Source: Nocardiopsis kunsanensis DSM 44524
GTDB taxonomy: Bacteria > Actinomycetota > Actinomycetes > Streptosporangiales > Streptosporangiaceae
Length of the DNA: 64,000 nt
Direction: 5' to 3'
NCBI RefSeq assembly: GCF_000340965.1
Contig: NZ_ANAY01000020.1
Coordinates: 47,372-111,371 of the forward strand
Below the pieces are notes generated by a model. It was given only the letters and a program-made list of their open reading frames with translations, did not search any database and was not told the DNA's origin. Positions within the stretch are counted from its first letter, which is position 1. Every line of letters begins with the position of its first letter. Of the stretch, positions 1 to 10,010 are shown piece after piece. Both the position numbers and the translations under genes were made by a program.

Positions 1-1120
1 CGGCGGTGCCACGGACCCCGTAGGGCTCGGTGTTGTTGTCCGCGCCGGAGGCGTGTCCCCCGGCCACTACGGGCACCGCGTGCCCGCCGGTTCCGCCCAC
101 GCCGCCGGTCCCGGCGCCGGCGGACGCATCCGAGGTGCCGGGGGGAACAGGTGAGCCGTACGTGTCCCGGGTCCGGGCCTCAGGGGATACGACTGCAACG
201 TCCTGTGGCACACCGGAGGGTTCCGGTCCGGTGTGCGCACCCGGGACCCGGCCGCCCTCCTGTGCCGCGGGCACGGGACGGGCCACCGGTGCAGAGGGGT
301 CTCCAGGCACGGCGGGGGTACCTGGTTCAGGGGCGGGGCCGGGGGCCACAGCAGGGGCAGGTGCCTCCCGCTCCGTGTGGGGGTCCGGTTCCTCACGGGG
401 GTCGGCGCTGCCTGCACGCTCCTCGTTCCCGTCCGCGCCCTGTGTCTCGTGGGCCTCGTCCCGATCGGGGTCCGGGCCCCCGGACACATGTCCGTCGGCG
501 GGCCCGGGGGCCAGGCCCGAGGGGACCGGGCCGGTAGCGGCCCCGTGTGCTTCCGGCGGAGCAGGCTCGGCTTCGCCCGCCTGCGCGGCCTGTACCTCGT
601 GCGCCCCTCCTACGTCCAGGGCCCTGGACCCCTCCTCACCTGCGACCGTGTTCGGGATGCTGTGACCACCGGGTGCCTCGTTCCCGGCACGGTCACCGGG
701 GGTTCCGGGCACGGACCGGCCGCCGTCCGCCTCCTGGTCCTCTCGTTCCCCGTCCCTGTCGGGGATCGGGGCTCCGGGTCCGTCCCTGACGTCCCCGGCC
801 TCGGTGGCACCGGCGCCCCGGCTCTGCCGAGTGGGGGCCAGAGGTCCGGTGGGGGAGGCCAGTCCCAAAGGGTCGGGGTCGGCGTCCGTACTCACCGGCG
901 GTCCCGCGGGCGGGGGCGCGTCGGTGGGGGGTGAAGGCTCGGGGCCCTGCCGGGGCCGCCCGCCGGGGGACGGATCCCGGAAGGGGTTGACCGGTGCTTC
1001 GCCCCCGGAACCGCGACCGTTCTCGGGCAGCCCGCCCAACAGTCCGTCGAGGAACGCCCCGAGTTCGTCCTCGCCCTGTGCGTCACCCCGGCGGGTGTCC
1101 TGGCGGTCGTCGTCGGTCAT
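1..1120 (-). CDS. Disordered acidic Pro/Gly-rich protein, truncated by the window edge
   Basis: The minus strand is open without a stop from an ATG at 1118-1120 to base 1, so at least 373 codons are present and the C-terminus lies outside the window. The start region reads MTDDDRQDTRRGDAQGEDEL. The rest is dominated by Pro, Gly, Ala, Glu and Asp, as in an intrinsically disordered linker or scaffold. I recognise no catalytic motif, signal peptide or membrane segment in the visible part. The other open frames on both strands are what such GC-rich, low-complexity DNA is expected to give. This frame is preferred for its acidic composition and plausible start, but codon bias alone is not decisive. 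Function unknown. Confidence 0.5.
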   Translation of the reverse strand, partial: MTDDDRQDTRRGDAQGEDELGAFLDGLLGGLPENGRGSGGEAPVNPFRDPSPGGRPRQGPEPSPPTDAPPPAGPPVSTDADPDPLGLASPTGPLAPTRQSRGAGATEAGDVRDGPGAPIPDRDGEREDQEADGGRSVPGTPGDRAGNEAPGGHSIPNTVAGEEGSRALDVGGAHEVQAAQAGEAEPAPPEAHGAATGPVPSGLAPGPADGHVSGGPDPDRDEAHETQGADGNEERAGSADPREEPDPHTEREAPAPAVAPGPAPEPGTPAVPGDPSAPVARPVPAAQEGGRVPGAHTGPEPSGVPQDVAVVSPEARTRDTYGSPVPPGTSDASAGAGTGGVGGTGGHAVPVVAGGHASGADNNTEPYGVRGTA

Positions 1121-1385
1121 GTTCGCTCCCCGGAGAGGTCCATCGCTGCCCGTCGGTCCCGATCCGGCGCGGGAGATGGAGGGGGAAGGTGCCCGCGCCC
1201 GGCAGCGCCACCCGGCGGGTCCGGGTGCCGAAGTCACCCACAACTGTGCCAGAGACCGTCCGCCTCCGCGTCGGGAGACCTCGGAGTACCGGCCCAGGGG
1301 GTAGAAAACCGGGTGCGCTGGCTTTTCACTCCTTCTAGGATGAGCCACCTCTATCCCGCCCCGCCGGCACGAAAGGGCCCCCATC

Positions 1386-1967
1386 ATGAGTGAGCACCAG
1401 GAGAAGCGGGTGCTGCCGTCGGTCGTGCTCGAGACCGAGCGGCTCCGGCTCCGTGCCTTCCTCGAGGACGACATCGAGGACGTCCTGGCCACTTGCAGCG
1501 ACCCCGATCTCCAGAGGTGGCTCCCGCTGCCCTCCCCCGACACCCCGTACACCCGCAAGGACGCCGAGGCGTGGTGCCGCGAGGTCGCCCCGGGCATCCG
1601 TACGCGTGGCGAGGGCCAGCAGTGGGCGGTGACCGATGCCGGTTCCGGGCGCTTGGTCGCCTCGATCGGCCTGGTGCGGATCGACTGGGCCGCCATGAAG
1701 GCCGAGATCGGTTACTGGACCTGCCCGTGGGCACGCAAGCGGGGGTACATGACCGAGGCGACGGTGGCGGTCTCGCGGTGGTCGCTGGACCAGGGGTTCC
1801 ACCGCATCGAGATCAAGGCGGCCACGGAGAACCTGCCTTCCCGACGGATCCCCGAACGCACGGGCTACACGTTCGAGGGCGTGGAGCGCAGCTCCATGCC
1901 CAACCACGGCGGCCACCGTGAGGACATGGCGGTCTACAGCCTGCTGCCGTCCGATCCGCGCCCCTGA
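1386..1967 (+). CDS. GNAT-family N-acetyltransferase (RimJ/RimL-like)
   Basis: A 193-residue protein with the layout of the RimJ/RimL branch of GNAT acetyltransferases. It starts with a strand segment LETERLRLRAFLEDDIEDVL, has a central IGLVRID strand and GYWTCPWARKRGYMTEA, which resembles the acetyl-CoA binding motif A region, and ends with the segment around ENLPSRRIPERTGYTFEG. Members transfer an acetyl group from acetyl-CoA to an amine, often a protein N-terminus, ribosomal protein or small metabolite. The substrate cannot be read here. It is a cytosolic stand-alone gene facing a convergent DUF6504 gene. Confidence 0.85.
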   Translation: MSEHQEKRVLPSVVLETERLRLRAFLEDDIEDVLATCSDPDLQRWLPLPSPDTPYTRKDAEAWCREVAPGIRTRGEGQQWAVTDAGSGRLVASIGLVRIDWAAMKAEIGYWTCPWARKRGYMTEATVAVSRWSLDQGFHRIEIKAATENLPSRRIPERTGYTFEGVERSSMPNHGGHREDMAVYSLLPSDPRP

Positions 1968-1981
1968 CGCCGCTCCTCTGC

Positions 1982-2251
1982 TCAGCCCCACACCCTGGCG
2001 AGCGACCACTGCCCGGTGGCGGTGTCCTTGCGGAGTTCGTACACTCCCTGCGCCCGCACGGTTCCGGCCTCCACCCGCCAGTGCCACCGTTCGGATGCAC
2101 CGCCGCCGGGTGCGGGTGTCCGGTCCGTGCGCAGGCTCACCCAATGGTCGATGATGCGGCGCACCCCGTACAGACGGCCGTCCCAGGTGAACCTGGCCGG
2201 TCGGCCCTCGTCCTCCACGACCGTGATCTGGGCCCCGTAGTGACGGACCAT
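1982..2251 (-). CDS. DUF6504-type small protein
   Basis: An 89-residue protein beginning MVRHYGAQITVVEDEG, with a Trp-rich centre (FTWDGRLYGVRRIIDHWVSL, then ERWHWRVEAG) and a C-terminal VYELRKDTATGQWSL strand. This matches my memory of the actinobacterial DUF6504 family, small beta-rich proteins of unknown function often found near DNA-repair polymerase genes. No such polymerase is visible here. It converges on the acetyltransferase gene with only 14 bp between the stops. Confidence 0.65.
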   Translation of the reverse strand: MVRHYGAQITVVEDEGRPARFTWDGRLYGVRRIIDHWVSLRTDRTPAPGGGASERWHWRVEAGTVRAQGVYELRKDTATGQWSLARVWG

Positions 2252-2666
2252 GCCTTCCCTCGCCTCTCACTCGGCGGACTCCGGCCCGGGGCGTGCTCGG
2301 TACACCCGACGGGCCCGGCCGTGGGGAAGAACGGCCACTCCTTCGAACAGGTGTACCCACACTAGCGAAAGCCGGGCGTCCGGGGAACTGTTTCCGGCTG
2401 TTCGGCATCCTCCTGTGTGAACCGAGTTACCCCTGCGGCACCCCGCCGCGCCACCACCAGCACCGATACCGTGCAGCCCTCGCCCCACCCCTTCCGCTCC
2501 GGAGACCGCGGCAGCGGCGCCGGACAACTCCGGCTCCCCACCGTCGAACGCCCGCGGCCCACCGGCCCCGGGCCGGGCCCCGCCCCGGACTCCCACACAC
2601 GGCGCCACGGCGTCCTGGATACGCTGATGGGTGCCGATCCGATGAACCTGCGAGGTATCCCCCACC
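2252..2666. other. Divergent intergenic region
   Basis: About 415 bp separate the divergent DUF6504 and kinase genes. I find no convincing gene in it. It should carry both promoters, but no consensus -35/-10 pair stands out. Confidence 0.4.
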
Positions 2667-4871
2667 GTGATGTCCAACGGCCAGAACAGCGGAAAGCCCC
2701 TGCGTGCAGGGGACCCGCACCAGCTCAACGGCTACCGCGTGGCGAGCCGCCTGGGCCGCGGCGGCATGGGCACCGTCTACCTCGCCGAGGACGAGTCCGG
2801 CCAGCAGGTCGCGCTGAAACTCATCCACCCCGACCTCGCCGACGACGAGGACTTCCGGCGCCGATTCGCGCGTGAGGTCGAGTCGGCCCGCCGGGTGGCG
2901 CGGTTCTCCACCGCCGGGGTCATCGACGCCCGGTTGGAGGGCGAGCCGCTCTACATCGCCTCCGAGTACGTGCCGGGCCCGCACCTGGGCGAAGCGGTGA
3001 GGGCCGGCGGCCCCATGTCGGGAGGCACCCTGGAGAGCCTGGCCATGGGTGTGGCCGCGGCGTTGACGGCGATCCACGGTTCCGGGGTCGTCCACCGCGA
3101 CCTCAAGCCCGCGAACGTGCTGCTGTCACCCGTGGGACCCAAGGTCATCGATTTCGGGATCGCCCGCGCCCTGGACGACGTCGGCGGCGGGGTCACCCGG
3201 TCCAGCCAACTCATGGGCACCCCCTCGTACATGGCACCGGAGCTGATCCTGGGTGAGCAGCCCACAGCGGCCGCGGACGTCTTTGCGTGGGGTTGCCTGG
3301 TGGCCTTCGCCGGGATCGGGGCGGCCCCCTTCGACGCCGCGACGGTACCGGCGGTGCTGCACAACATCTCCACCGCACCGCCGCGCCTGCAGGGCCTGGA
3401 CCAGGGCCTGGACCAGGGCCTGTCTGAGCTGGTGGTCGCGTCCCTGGACAAGGACCCGCGCAACCGGCCGACCTCCCAGCAGATCCTGGCCCGGCTGACG
3501 GGGCAGGAACAGCCGGAAGAGGCCGAGGTCAGCCGGTCCATCTCGACGTCCTGGGCGCCGCCGAGCGGCGTCCCGGTCCCGGGCGCTCCACCACGGGGGA
3601 CGGCGGCGCACGCCTCCGATGCACCGGACCGGCCGAGCGGCCCCCAGCAGCCGTCCGAGAGCCCCCAGCCACCACCGGGCGGATCCCGGCAAGCGGCCCC
3701 GGGGCCCCCTCCGGACGGGCGGCCGGCCGTACCCCACGCGGCACCGCACACGCAGGCCCACGCCGCGCAGCAGGGGTCGGGCCCCTCCGGCCCCCGAGTC
3801 CCGTCCGGGGCCCCGCAACAACCACCGAACGCCCCCCGACACCCTCACCCGGGCCAGGTGCCGCCGGGGGCGCAAGCACAGGGGTTCCACCCCTACGCGG
3901 GCCCGTATCCCCAGCCGCATCCGTATACACACGCCTCACCCGCGCAGGGGCAACAGGCCTTCAGCGCCTCCGGTGCCCCCGGGTTCCCCAACGGTCCCGG
4001 TGGTCCGCACCGGCCCGGGCCGCCACCGTCCGCTCCGGGCGGTCCCTCCGGCGGAAAACGCCGCAGGCGGACGGTCGTCGCGGCGGCCGGCGCTGCGGCG
4101 GTCCTGGTCGTCGCGCTCATCGCCGCGGTCACCGTCCTCCGGTCACCGCCCGTTCCCTCCGACACCCTGTCGCTGTACAGCACCGACTTCTCCACGCCCC
4201 CGGAATGGCTCCTGAACACGTTCGAGGGCGACCCCGAGGACAGCGACGGTTACTGGGCGGAGGAACAGGCGGTCCTGCTGCACGTGGACCCCTCCACCCA
4301 GGACAGCCGCGGCGAGTACCTGGAACGTGAGGAGGTCCTGCCCGACCGCGTGTTGGTCACGGCCACCGCACACGTGCTCGAAGGCCCCGACGAGGCCACG
4401 TTCGGCGTGCGCTGTTGGGGCAACGACGGCGAGGACGAGTTCACCAAGTACGAGGCCGTCGTCCGAGCCGACGGCCAACAGGCCGAGATCCGGCGTTCGG
4501 CGGAGGAGAGCGGGGACAACGCCCTCGCCACCGCCCCCGAGGTGCCCGGTTTCGAGGAGTTCGAGAACCTCGGCCCCGACCGCGACGCCCGTGCCGGGAT
4601 CGACGGCTACTCCTCACCGGATGCGGTGACCAACACCCTCTCGCTGTCCTGCGAGTACGACGCGGACAACGGCGTCATGGACCTGTCCCTGTGGGTCAAC
4701 GACAGCTTCGTGGTCTCGGCCGTGGACGAGAACCCGCTGCCCGACGACGCCGAGGACGAGGAGGACCGCCGCCGACCCGCCGTCATGGCACGTGCGGCGC
4801 CCGGCAACGAGTCGACGGTGGATGTGCTCTTCCGGTCCTTCTCGGTGCACGAGCTCACCGACGAGCCCTGA
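2667..4871 (+). CDS. Membrane Ser/Thr protein kinase (PknB-type) with extracellular domain
   Basis: A 734-residue receptor-like kinase. The N-terminal kinase domain spans about residues 22-275. It has the glycine loop GRGGMGTVY, VALKLI with Lys51, the catalytic HRDLKPANVL near residue 145, the DFGIAR metal-binding motif near 161 and MAPE. A long Pro/Gly/Gln-rich linker (about 290-455) follows, then a basic stop-transfer patch and one membrane helix (about 467-491). An extracytoplasmic domain of about 240 residues completes it, acidic and beta-like. Such kinases phosphorylate Ser/Thr of cytosolic targets in response to cell-surface cues; the ligand is unknown. GTG 2667 or ATG 2670 is the start, with AGGT upstream. 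It is monocistronic. Confidence 0.92.
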   Translation: MMSNGQNSGKPLRAGDPHQLNGYRVASRLGRGGMGTVYLAEDESGQQVALKLIHPDLADDEDFRRRFAREVESARRVARFSTAGVIDARLEGEPLYIASEYVPGPHLGEAVRAGGPMSGGTLESLAMGVAAALTAIHGSGVVHRDLKPANVLLSPVGPKVIDFGIARALDDVGGGVTRSSQLMGTPSYMAPELILGEQPTAAADVFAWGCLVAFAGIGAAPFDAATVPAVLHNISTAPPRLQGLDQGLDQGLSELVVASLDKDPRNRPTSQQILARLTGQEQPEEAEVSRSISTSWAPPSGVPVPGAPPRGTAAHASDAPDRPSGPQQPSESPQPPPGGSRQAAPGPPPDGRPAVPHAAPHTQAHAAQQGSGPSGPRVPSGAPQQPPNAPRHPHPGQVPPGAQAQGFHPYAGPYPQPHPYTHASPAQGQQAFSASGAPGFPNGPGGPHRPGPPPSAPGGPSGGKRRRRTVVAAAGAAAVLVVALIAAVTVLRSPPVPSDTLSLYSTDFSTPPEWLLNTFEGDPEDSDGYWAEEQAVLLHVDPSTQDSRGEYLEREEVLPDRVLVTATAHVLEGPDEATFGVRCWGNDGEDEFTKYEAVVRADGQQAEIRRSAEESGDNALATAPEVPGFEEFENLGPDRDARAGIDGYSSPDAVTNTLSLSCEYDADNGVMDLSLWVNDSFVVSAVDENPLPDDAEDEEDRRRPAVMARAAPGNESTVDVLFRSFSVHELTDEP

Positions 4872-4931
4872 GCATCCGGCGGGTGTCCTTCCGGCCCCGG
4901 GAACGGAGCGCAAACCCCGTGCCCGGGGTCC

Positions 4932-6023
4932 TCATCCCCCGTCCCCGTCCCGGGGCTCCGGTGTGGGCCCGCCCCGCGCGTCACCGGCCCTGCGTACGTC
5001 GTCGCGTGCATCGGCCACGGCCTTCTCCGCGGCCTCAGCTGCGTGCATCGCGGCCTGCGCCGACGTCGACCGGCCCGGGTCGGCCGCGGTGATGCTCCGC
5101 TGCTCCGTCCCGGTCCTCTCGGGCTGCTCCTTCTCAGTGGAGGGGGTGGCCTGCGCGGCATCGCCCGCGAAGGCGTGGGTGACATTCTTGACGGCCTCGG
5201 TGAACTCGCCGGGGATGACCCAGAACGTGTTGCCCTCGCCCTGTGCCAGCGCCGGCAGGGTCTCCAGGTACTTGTAGGCCAGCATCTTGGCGTCGGCGTC
5301 GTTCTCGTGCACGGCCTGGAAGACCCGCTCGACCGCCTGGGCCTCGCCGTCGGCGCGCAGGATCGCCGCCTGCTGGTCGCCCTGGGCCTCCAGGATCGCC
5401 TGCTGCCGTGCGCCCTCGGCCTTGAGGATGCGTGACTGGCGCTCGCCCTCGGCGTGCAGGATCGCCGCCCGCTTGTCGCGGTCGGCCCGCATCTGCTTCT
5501 CCATCGCCTCCTTGATGGTGGGCGGCGGGTCGATCGCCTTGATCTCGACCCGGTTGATGCGGATGCCCCACTTGCCGGTGGTCTCGTCCAGCACCCCGCG
5601 CAGGCGGGTGTTGATCTCCTCGCGGGAGGTCAGGGTGCGTTCGAGGTCCATGGAACCGATGACGTTGCGCAACGTGGTGACGGTGAGCTGATCGATGGCC
5701 TGGATGTAGTTGGCGACCTCGTAGGCGGCCGCCTTCGGAGCGGTGATCTGGTAGTAGAGCACCGTGTCGATGTTCACCACGAGGTTGTCCTCGGTGATGA
5801 CGGGTTGGGGACGGGAACTGAAGACCTGTTCCCGCAGGTCGAACTTGCTGTTGACCCGGTCCACGCCCGGGACGATGAAGTTGAGTCCGGGGCTCAGCGT
5901 GCGGATGTAGCGCCCGAAACGCTCGATGTTGTAGGCCCGTGCCTGGGGCACGATGCGGATCGCCGAGAGCGCCAATGCGACGAAGAGAACCGCAATGATG
6001 ATGAAGGGAACGGACGGATCCAT
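4932..6023 (-). CDS. SPFH/Band 7 (stomatin/QmcA-like) membrane protein
   Basis: A 363-residue protein starting MDPSVPFIIIAVLFVALA, an N-terminal membrane anchor. The SPFH/band 7 domain follows (RIVPQARAYNIERFGRY, NSKFDLREQVF, NIDTVLYYQI, GSMDLERTLTSREEIN). Next is an Ala/Glu/Arg-rich coiled coil with repeats of AILxAxGxxQ (about residues 190-260), and an acidic disordered tail. The open frame extends upstream, but the family start is the ATG at 6021-6023. Proteins of this type form membrane microdomain scaffolds and regulate membrane proteases. The NfeD gene directly upstream on the same strand is the classical partner, so the two form an operon. Confidence 0.92.
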   Translation of the reverse strand: MDPSVPFIIIAVLFVALALSAIRIVPQARAYNIERFGRYIRTLSPGLNFIVPGVDRVNSKFDLREQVFSSRPQPVITEDNLVVNIDTVLYYQITAPKAAAYEVANYIQAIDQLTVTTLRNVIGSMDLERTLTSREEINTRLRGVLDETTGKWGIRINRVEIKAIDPPPTIKEAMEKQMRADRDKRAAILHAEGERQSRILKAEGARQQAILEAQGDQQAAILRADGEAQAVERVFQAVHENDADAKMLAYKYLETLPALAQGEGNTFWVIPGEFTEAVKNVTHAFAGDAAQATPSTEKEQPERTGTEQRSITAADPGRSTSAQAAMHAAEAAEKAVADARDDVRRAGDARGGPTPEPRDGDGG

Positions 6024-6064
6024 CGTGTGATCACCTGGCTTCGTTGGCTCTGGTACCGCCGTCT

Positions 6065-6556
6065 CTAGTACCGGCCCGATCGGTTGTTGCCGTCGGTCCC
6101 CTCGGGGCCGGAACCTCCGGGGAGGGTTTCGCGCGGGTAGACCACGGCGGTGGCTCCGTCGATCTCGACGACGTCCACGCGGGTACCCGCCGGGATGACC
6201 AGGTCCTCGTCGATGCAGCGGGCCGACCACTCCTCGCCGGAGAGTTTGACCCGCCCCTGCTCACCGTCGACGGGCTGCAGGACCACGGCCGAACGTCCCA
6301 CGAGCGCATCCGCGCCCGAGCGCGTGTCCACACCCTTGGCGAGCTGCCGGTTGATGAGGGGCCTGACGAAGACCAGACCGGCGATCGTCGCGGCGGCGAA
6401 CCCGATGATCTGGACAGCGACGGGCAGGCCGATCACGCCGAGGAGCGCAGCGACCAGTGCCGCGGTGGCCATGAGCCCGAGGACGAAGGTCAGAGTGAGC
6501 AACTCGGCCACGCCCAGGCCCGCGGCGATGAGGAACCAGATCAACCAGGCCGGCAT
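6065..6556 (-). CDS. NfeD-family membrane protein
   Basis: A 163-residue protein beginning MPAWLIWFLIAAGLGVAELL. Four closely packed hydrophobic helices are followed by a soluble OB-fold NfeDC-like domain (ALVGRSAVVLQPVDGEQGRVKLSGEEW, then VPAGTRVDVVEIDGATAVV-like sequence). NfeD proteins work with SPFH proteins in membrane microdomain organisation. The SPFH gene starts 41 bp downstream on the same strand, which supports this pairing. The open frame continues upstream to 6805, but only the part from the ATG at 6554-6556 looks like the family. Confidence 0.9.
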   Translation of the reverse strand: MPAWLIWFLIAAGLGVAELLTLTFVLGLMATAALVAALLGVIGLPVAVQIIGFAAATIAGLVFVRPLINRQLAKGVDTRSGADALVGRSAVVLQPVDGEQGRVKLSGEEWSARCIDEDLVIPAGTRVDVVEIDGATAVVYPRETLPGGSGPEGTDGNNRSGRY

Positions 6557-6738
6557 CGTCGTCTCGAACCTCCCGCCTTCTTGTCGGGTACTGGTGTGCC
6601 TACCCACACGGGTGTGGCCGAGCACCCGATCAAGGGTCTCCGTTGCTTTCCCGGTATTTCCTGTGTGAAAACCGGCCCGCGGCACGTTCCGGTGCCGCGG
6701 GCCGGGTCCGGGGTCCGCCCCGGGACCGTCACCGACCC

Positions 6739-9699
6739 CTAGCGTCCGCCGGAGAACTGGTACACGACCTGGTAGGTGGGCCTGTTCTGCCAGTGCACGG
6801 GCCACATGTCGATGCCGCCGACGGACTGGTGGATCACCGTGTCCGCACAGAGCTGGTCCCCGGCGTCGCAGTGTTCGTCACCGGGGTAGACGTCCTCGGC
6901 CGGGGTCGCGGCGGCCTCGGCCAGGCTCTCCAGCAGGACCGTCCGGCAGGTGTCGACGTCGCCGTCCCCGCAGTAGGTCTCGGGCAGGGCCCCGTCCACG
7001 TCCTGGCCCAGGACCGTACGCAGGTCCTTGTCGACGTAGGACCACCAGCCGTTCTGGAAGGCCGAACCGCGGTGGTCCTGGGCCTGGTTGACGCTGTCCG
7101 GCTCACCGCCGCCGATCTGTCCCGAGGGGGACTCGTCGACCTGGGAGACCGCGGTGACCTGTTCGTAGAGCTCCTCGCCCAGGCCCGGTTCGAACTGGGC
7201 CCGCACCAGGAGCGGCCACCAGGCGTCCAGGACCCTGATCGCCTCGGAGTGGACGTAGGAGCCGGCGTCGCGTTCGGGTTCCTTGCGCAGGGCGCCGTCC
7301 TCGACCCAGGTGCGCAGTTCCTCCACGGTCCCGGCCAGTTCGGGGTCGGAGACCTCGGCGGTGTCGATGACCTCCAACAGCAGCGGAAGCACCTCCTGGG
7401 CCCGCAGGTCGCCCACGCCCGCCTCGACGGAGAGCGAGGTGAGAGAAGCCGGGGTGAAGGCGTGGCCCTCCTCGATCGCCGAGTCCACACGGGCTTCCAG
7501 CAGGTCGCTGCGGTGCACCGATCCGTGCGACCAGTCCGAGGTGTAGCCGTCGGCGGGTTTGTTGTTCCAGTTGAGCAGGTGGTCGGGGTTGATCTGCTGC
7601 GGGTGGTCCTCCGGCGGGTGGTGGTCGGCGAGGTTGGTCTCCGGGTCCCAACCCGACCAGCCCGCCTCGGAGGAGGCGTCGATGGGCATGTTCGGGTTGG
7701 TGCCCTCCGTGCGCACCGGGTTGGCCCCGGAGTTGACGAACGCGATGTCCTCACTGTCGACGTAGTGCCAGTTGAACGCGTACTCGATGTCGTAGGCCGC
7801 GTCGGTGAAGCTCTCCGCCGAGGTGATGTCGCCGGGGTCGTTGAAGCGCTGGAAACCGATGATGGAGTCGACCTCGCGCATGTAGGTCGAGCGCAGGTTC
7901 GTGTGCGCCACCGGAGTACCGTCGACCGTCGCGAAGGACTCCACCAGCCCGTACTCCGAACGCAGGGAGGTCAGGGTGTAGCCGCCCTCGGGGGTCTGGT
8001 CGGCGACGGTGGGCGACCACTCGTTGGTGACGCTGAGTTCCTCGAACTCCGTGCACTCGCCGGAGCTGTCGACGTAGGCGCGTGAGTCCGTGGTCGGGTC
8101 GGAGCCGTCGGTCTCGCACAGGGGCACCGCGTAGGTGTCGGTGAGATCCTGGTTGGCCGAGGTCGCGCTCCAGGCGTAGTCGGCGCCGCGTCCCATCTGG
8201 ACGTAGAAACTCACGCCGGCGAAGGAGGCACCGCGGGCGCTGATGCCCGGCCCCTGCAGTTCCTGGAGCATGAGCATCTGCGGCGCGAAGTAGCCGGTCT
8301 GCGGCCCCATCACGGCGACGGGGCTGCCGCTCTCGGTGTGCTCGCCCGAGACCAGGAGAGCGTTGGACATGCCGCCGGGGTCGAGGAACTCCGCGGGCAG
8401 GACACCGTCGTTGAACAGGCCCTCTGCGGCGGAGAGGTCCTCCTCCTCGACCATGCGGTCGAGTTCCTCGCGCTGCTCCTCGGTCAGGTCCTCGAGCGTG
8501 CCCGCGTCGGATCCGGCCGGTTCCTCGGCGGAGGCGACGCGGGGATCCGGTGCTTCGCCGCTCTCCGCGGAGCCGTGTTCGTCGTGGACGATGTCGTACT
8601 CCTCGACCGAACCGGGGTCGGGCACGGACTCGCCCACGGGCTCTTCAGGGGTCCGGCTGTAGGGGAACTCCCCGTCCACGGTCACGGGTGCCTCGGGGTC
8701 GTTCTCCATGCGCCAGGCGTCGTAGAGCTCCAGGCCTTCCTCGGCGCCGTAGCGGTCCTGGAAGCCGGCCCGGGCCAGGGCCGACCGGACCTCGCCGCCG
8801 CCTCCGCCACCGAAGATCCCACCGACCATGGCGGCGATACCGACCACGTCCGTGGGGGTGAAGGGTTCGATCCCGCCCTCGTTCGTGATGGCGTCCTTGT
8901 GTCCGGTGAGCACGTACTCGCCCGGGAAGTCGCGGTCGTCGTCGGCCTCCTCGATGTAGGCGTTGATGCCCTCGAGGTAGCTCTCGACGTCATCCAGGGC
9001 CTGCTCTCCCCGCTCGCCCTGGGCTGCGACGCGGTCGACCTGGGCCTGCTTGTCCTCCTCGGTGTAGGGGGCGCTACGCCAGAGGTCCTGTTCGAGGCCA
9101 CGGTTGCCCTCGGCTCCGCCGGCGAAGGAGGTGAGTTCGCCGCGGCCGACCCGGCGCAGCACGTCCATGAGGAAGAGGCGGTCCTCGGCGGCGGCGTACC
9201 CGGCGCCGTACATGGTGCCCTCGCGGGTGTCGCCGTGGATGTGGGGGATGCCGTGGGAGGCATCACGCGTGATGGTGACGTCCTCGCGGGGCCGGTACTC
9301 CTCACCGATGTCGTCGGGGTCGGCCCCGAACCCCGAGTCGAGGAAGAACTCGTCCAGGCCCTCGTCGGTGAGTCCTTCGTAGTTGTGGACGAGGTCGTCG
9401 TACATGTCCAGCTGGCTGGAGGAGTGCTCGGGCCGGGTCCCGAACGCCTGGTGTCCCAGGATCTCCACGAGGGTGGCGTTGCCGTTCTGGCCGGGCGGCA
9501 GGATGTCGTGGCAACCGGAGGGGGCGCAGTAGTCCTCGATCTCCTGCATGGACGGGAGCGCGGGTTCCTGCGGGGGTGGAGGCGCCTGTGCGGGGGCCGG
9601 GCCGGCCGAGGCGGGAACGGCGCTGACGGTGGCTGCCACCACGGCCAGAGCCACGCTCGAGGCGGCCGCGCCCAGGCGTTGTCTGCGGGAGGGGAGCAT
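6739..9699 (-). CDS. Secreted penicillin-acylase-like Ntn hydrolase (S45 family)
   Basis: A 986-residue precursor with a signal peptide (MLPSRRQRLG..., hydrophobic core, cleavage near VPASA-GPAP). The family alpha-chain signature ITRDASHGIPHIHGDTREGT... lies after residue 130. An acidic spacer of about 70 residues precedes GGMSNALLVSG, where Ser445 should become the N-terminal nucleophile of the beta chain after autoprocessing. Further matches are VMGPQTGYFAPQM and YAWSATSANQDLTDTYA. The family hydrolyses amide bonds of penicillins, acyl-homoserine lactones or lipopeptides; the substrate here is unknown. The protein is longer than typical S45 enzymes (about 750-850). It is monocistronic and ends 170 bp from the NfeD gene. 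Confidence 0.9.
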   Translation of the reverse strand: MLPSRRQRLGAAASSVALAVVAATVSAVPASAGPAPAQAPPPPQEPALPSMQEIEDYCAPSGCHDILPPGQNGNATLVEILGHQAFGTRPEHSSSQLDMYDDLVHNYEGLTDEGLDEFFLDSGFGADPDDIGEEYRPREDVTITRDASHGIPHIHGDTREGTMYGAGYAAAEDRLFLMDVLRRVGRGELTSFAGGAEGNRGLEQDLWRSAPYTEEDKQAQVDRVAAQGERGEQALDDVESYLEGINAYIEEADDDRDFPGEYVLTGHKDAITNEGGIEPFTPTDVVGIAAMVGGIFGGGGGGEVRSALARAGFQDRYGAEEGLELYDAWRMENDPEAPVTVDGEFPYSRTPEEPVGESVPDPGSVEEYDIVHDEHGSAESGEAPDPRVASAEEPAGSDAGTLEDLTEEQREELDRMVEEEDLSAAEGLFNDGVLPAEFLDPGGMSNALLVSGEHTESGSPVAVMGPQTGYFAPQMLMLQELQGPGISARGASFAGVSFYVQMGRGADYAWSATSANQDLTDTYAVPLCETDGSDPTTDSRAYVDSSGECTEFEELSVTNEWSPTVADQTPEGGYTLTSLRSEYGLVESFATVDGTPVAHTNLRSTYMREVDSIIGFQRFNDPGDITSAESFTDAAYDIEYAFNWHYVDSEDIAFVNSGANPVRTEGTNPNMPIDASSEAGWSGWDPETNLADHHPPEDHPQQINPDHLLNWNNKPADGYTSDWSHGSVHRSDLLEARVDSAIEEGHAFTPASLTSLSVEAGVGDLRAQEVLPLLLEVIDTAEVSDPELAGTVEELRTWVEDGALRKEPERDAGSYVHSEAIRVLDAWWPLLVRAQFEPGLGEELYEQVTAVSQVDESPSGQIGGGEPDSVNQAQDHRGSAFQNGWWSYVDKDLRTVLGQDVDGALPETYCGDGDVDTCRTVLLESLAEAAATPAEDVYPGDEHCDAGDQLCADTVIHQSVGGIDMWPVHWQNRPTYQVVYQFSGGR

Positions 9700-10010
9700 G
9701 TGCTGTTGTCACCACCTGGGAGTGCGGGCGATGGTCAGCGGCATGTTATGCAGCGACAACCGAATCCCGAAAGAGTTTCACGTTTTCTGGGGGAGCGTGT
9801 CGCACGGGGATCACGGACCGTAACGCCGACAGGTTTGGGGTGGCCCACGCCACGCGCAGTGCACTCGCTCGGACGGCCACCTCGGGAACCGACCGGGAAC
9901 CTGACCACATCCGGCCAGTTGGGTACTCCGTACTGGTCGGGACCGGGGCAAGGACATCCCCTCCGACACGACCCACTGCAGAACCGCTCCTCCGCTGCCA
10001 CAATCGAGCC

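Noticed and set aside
6643..8085. 480-codon frame on the plus strand
   Set aside because: Antisense to the acylase gene; Val/Gly/Arg-rich composition without domain.
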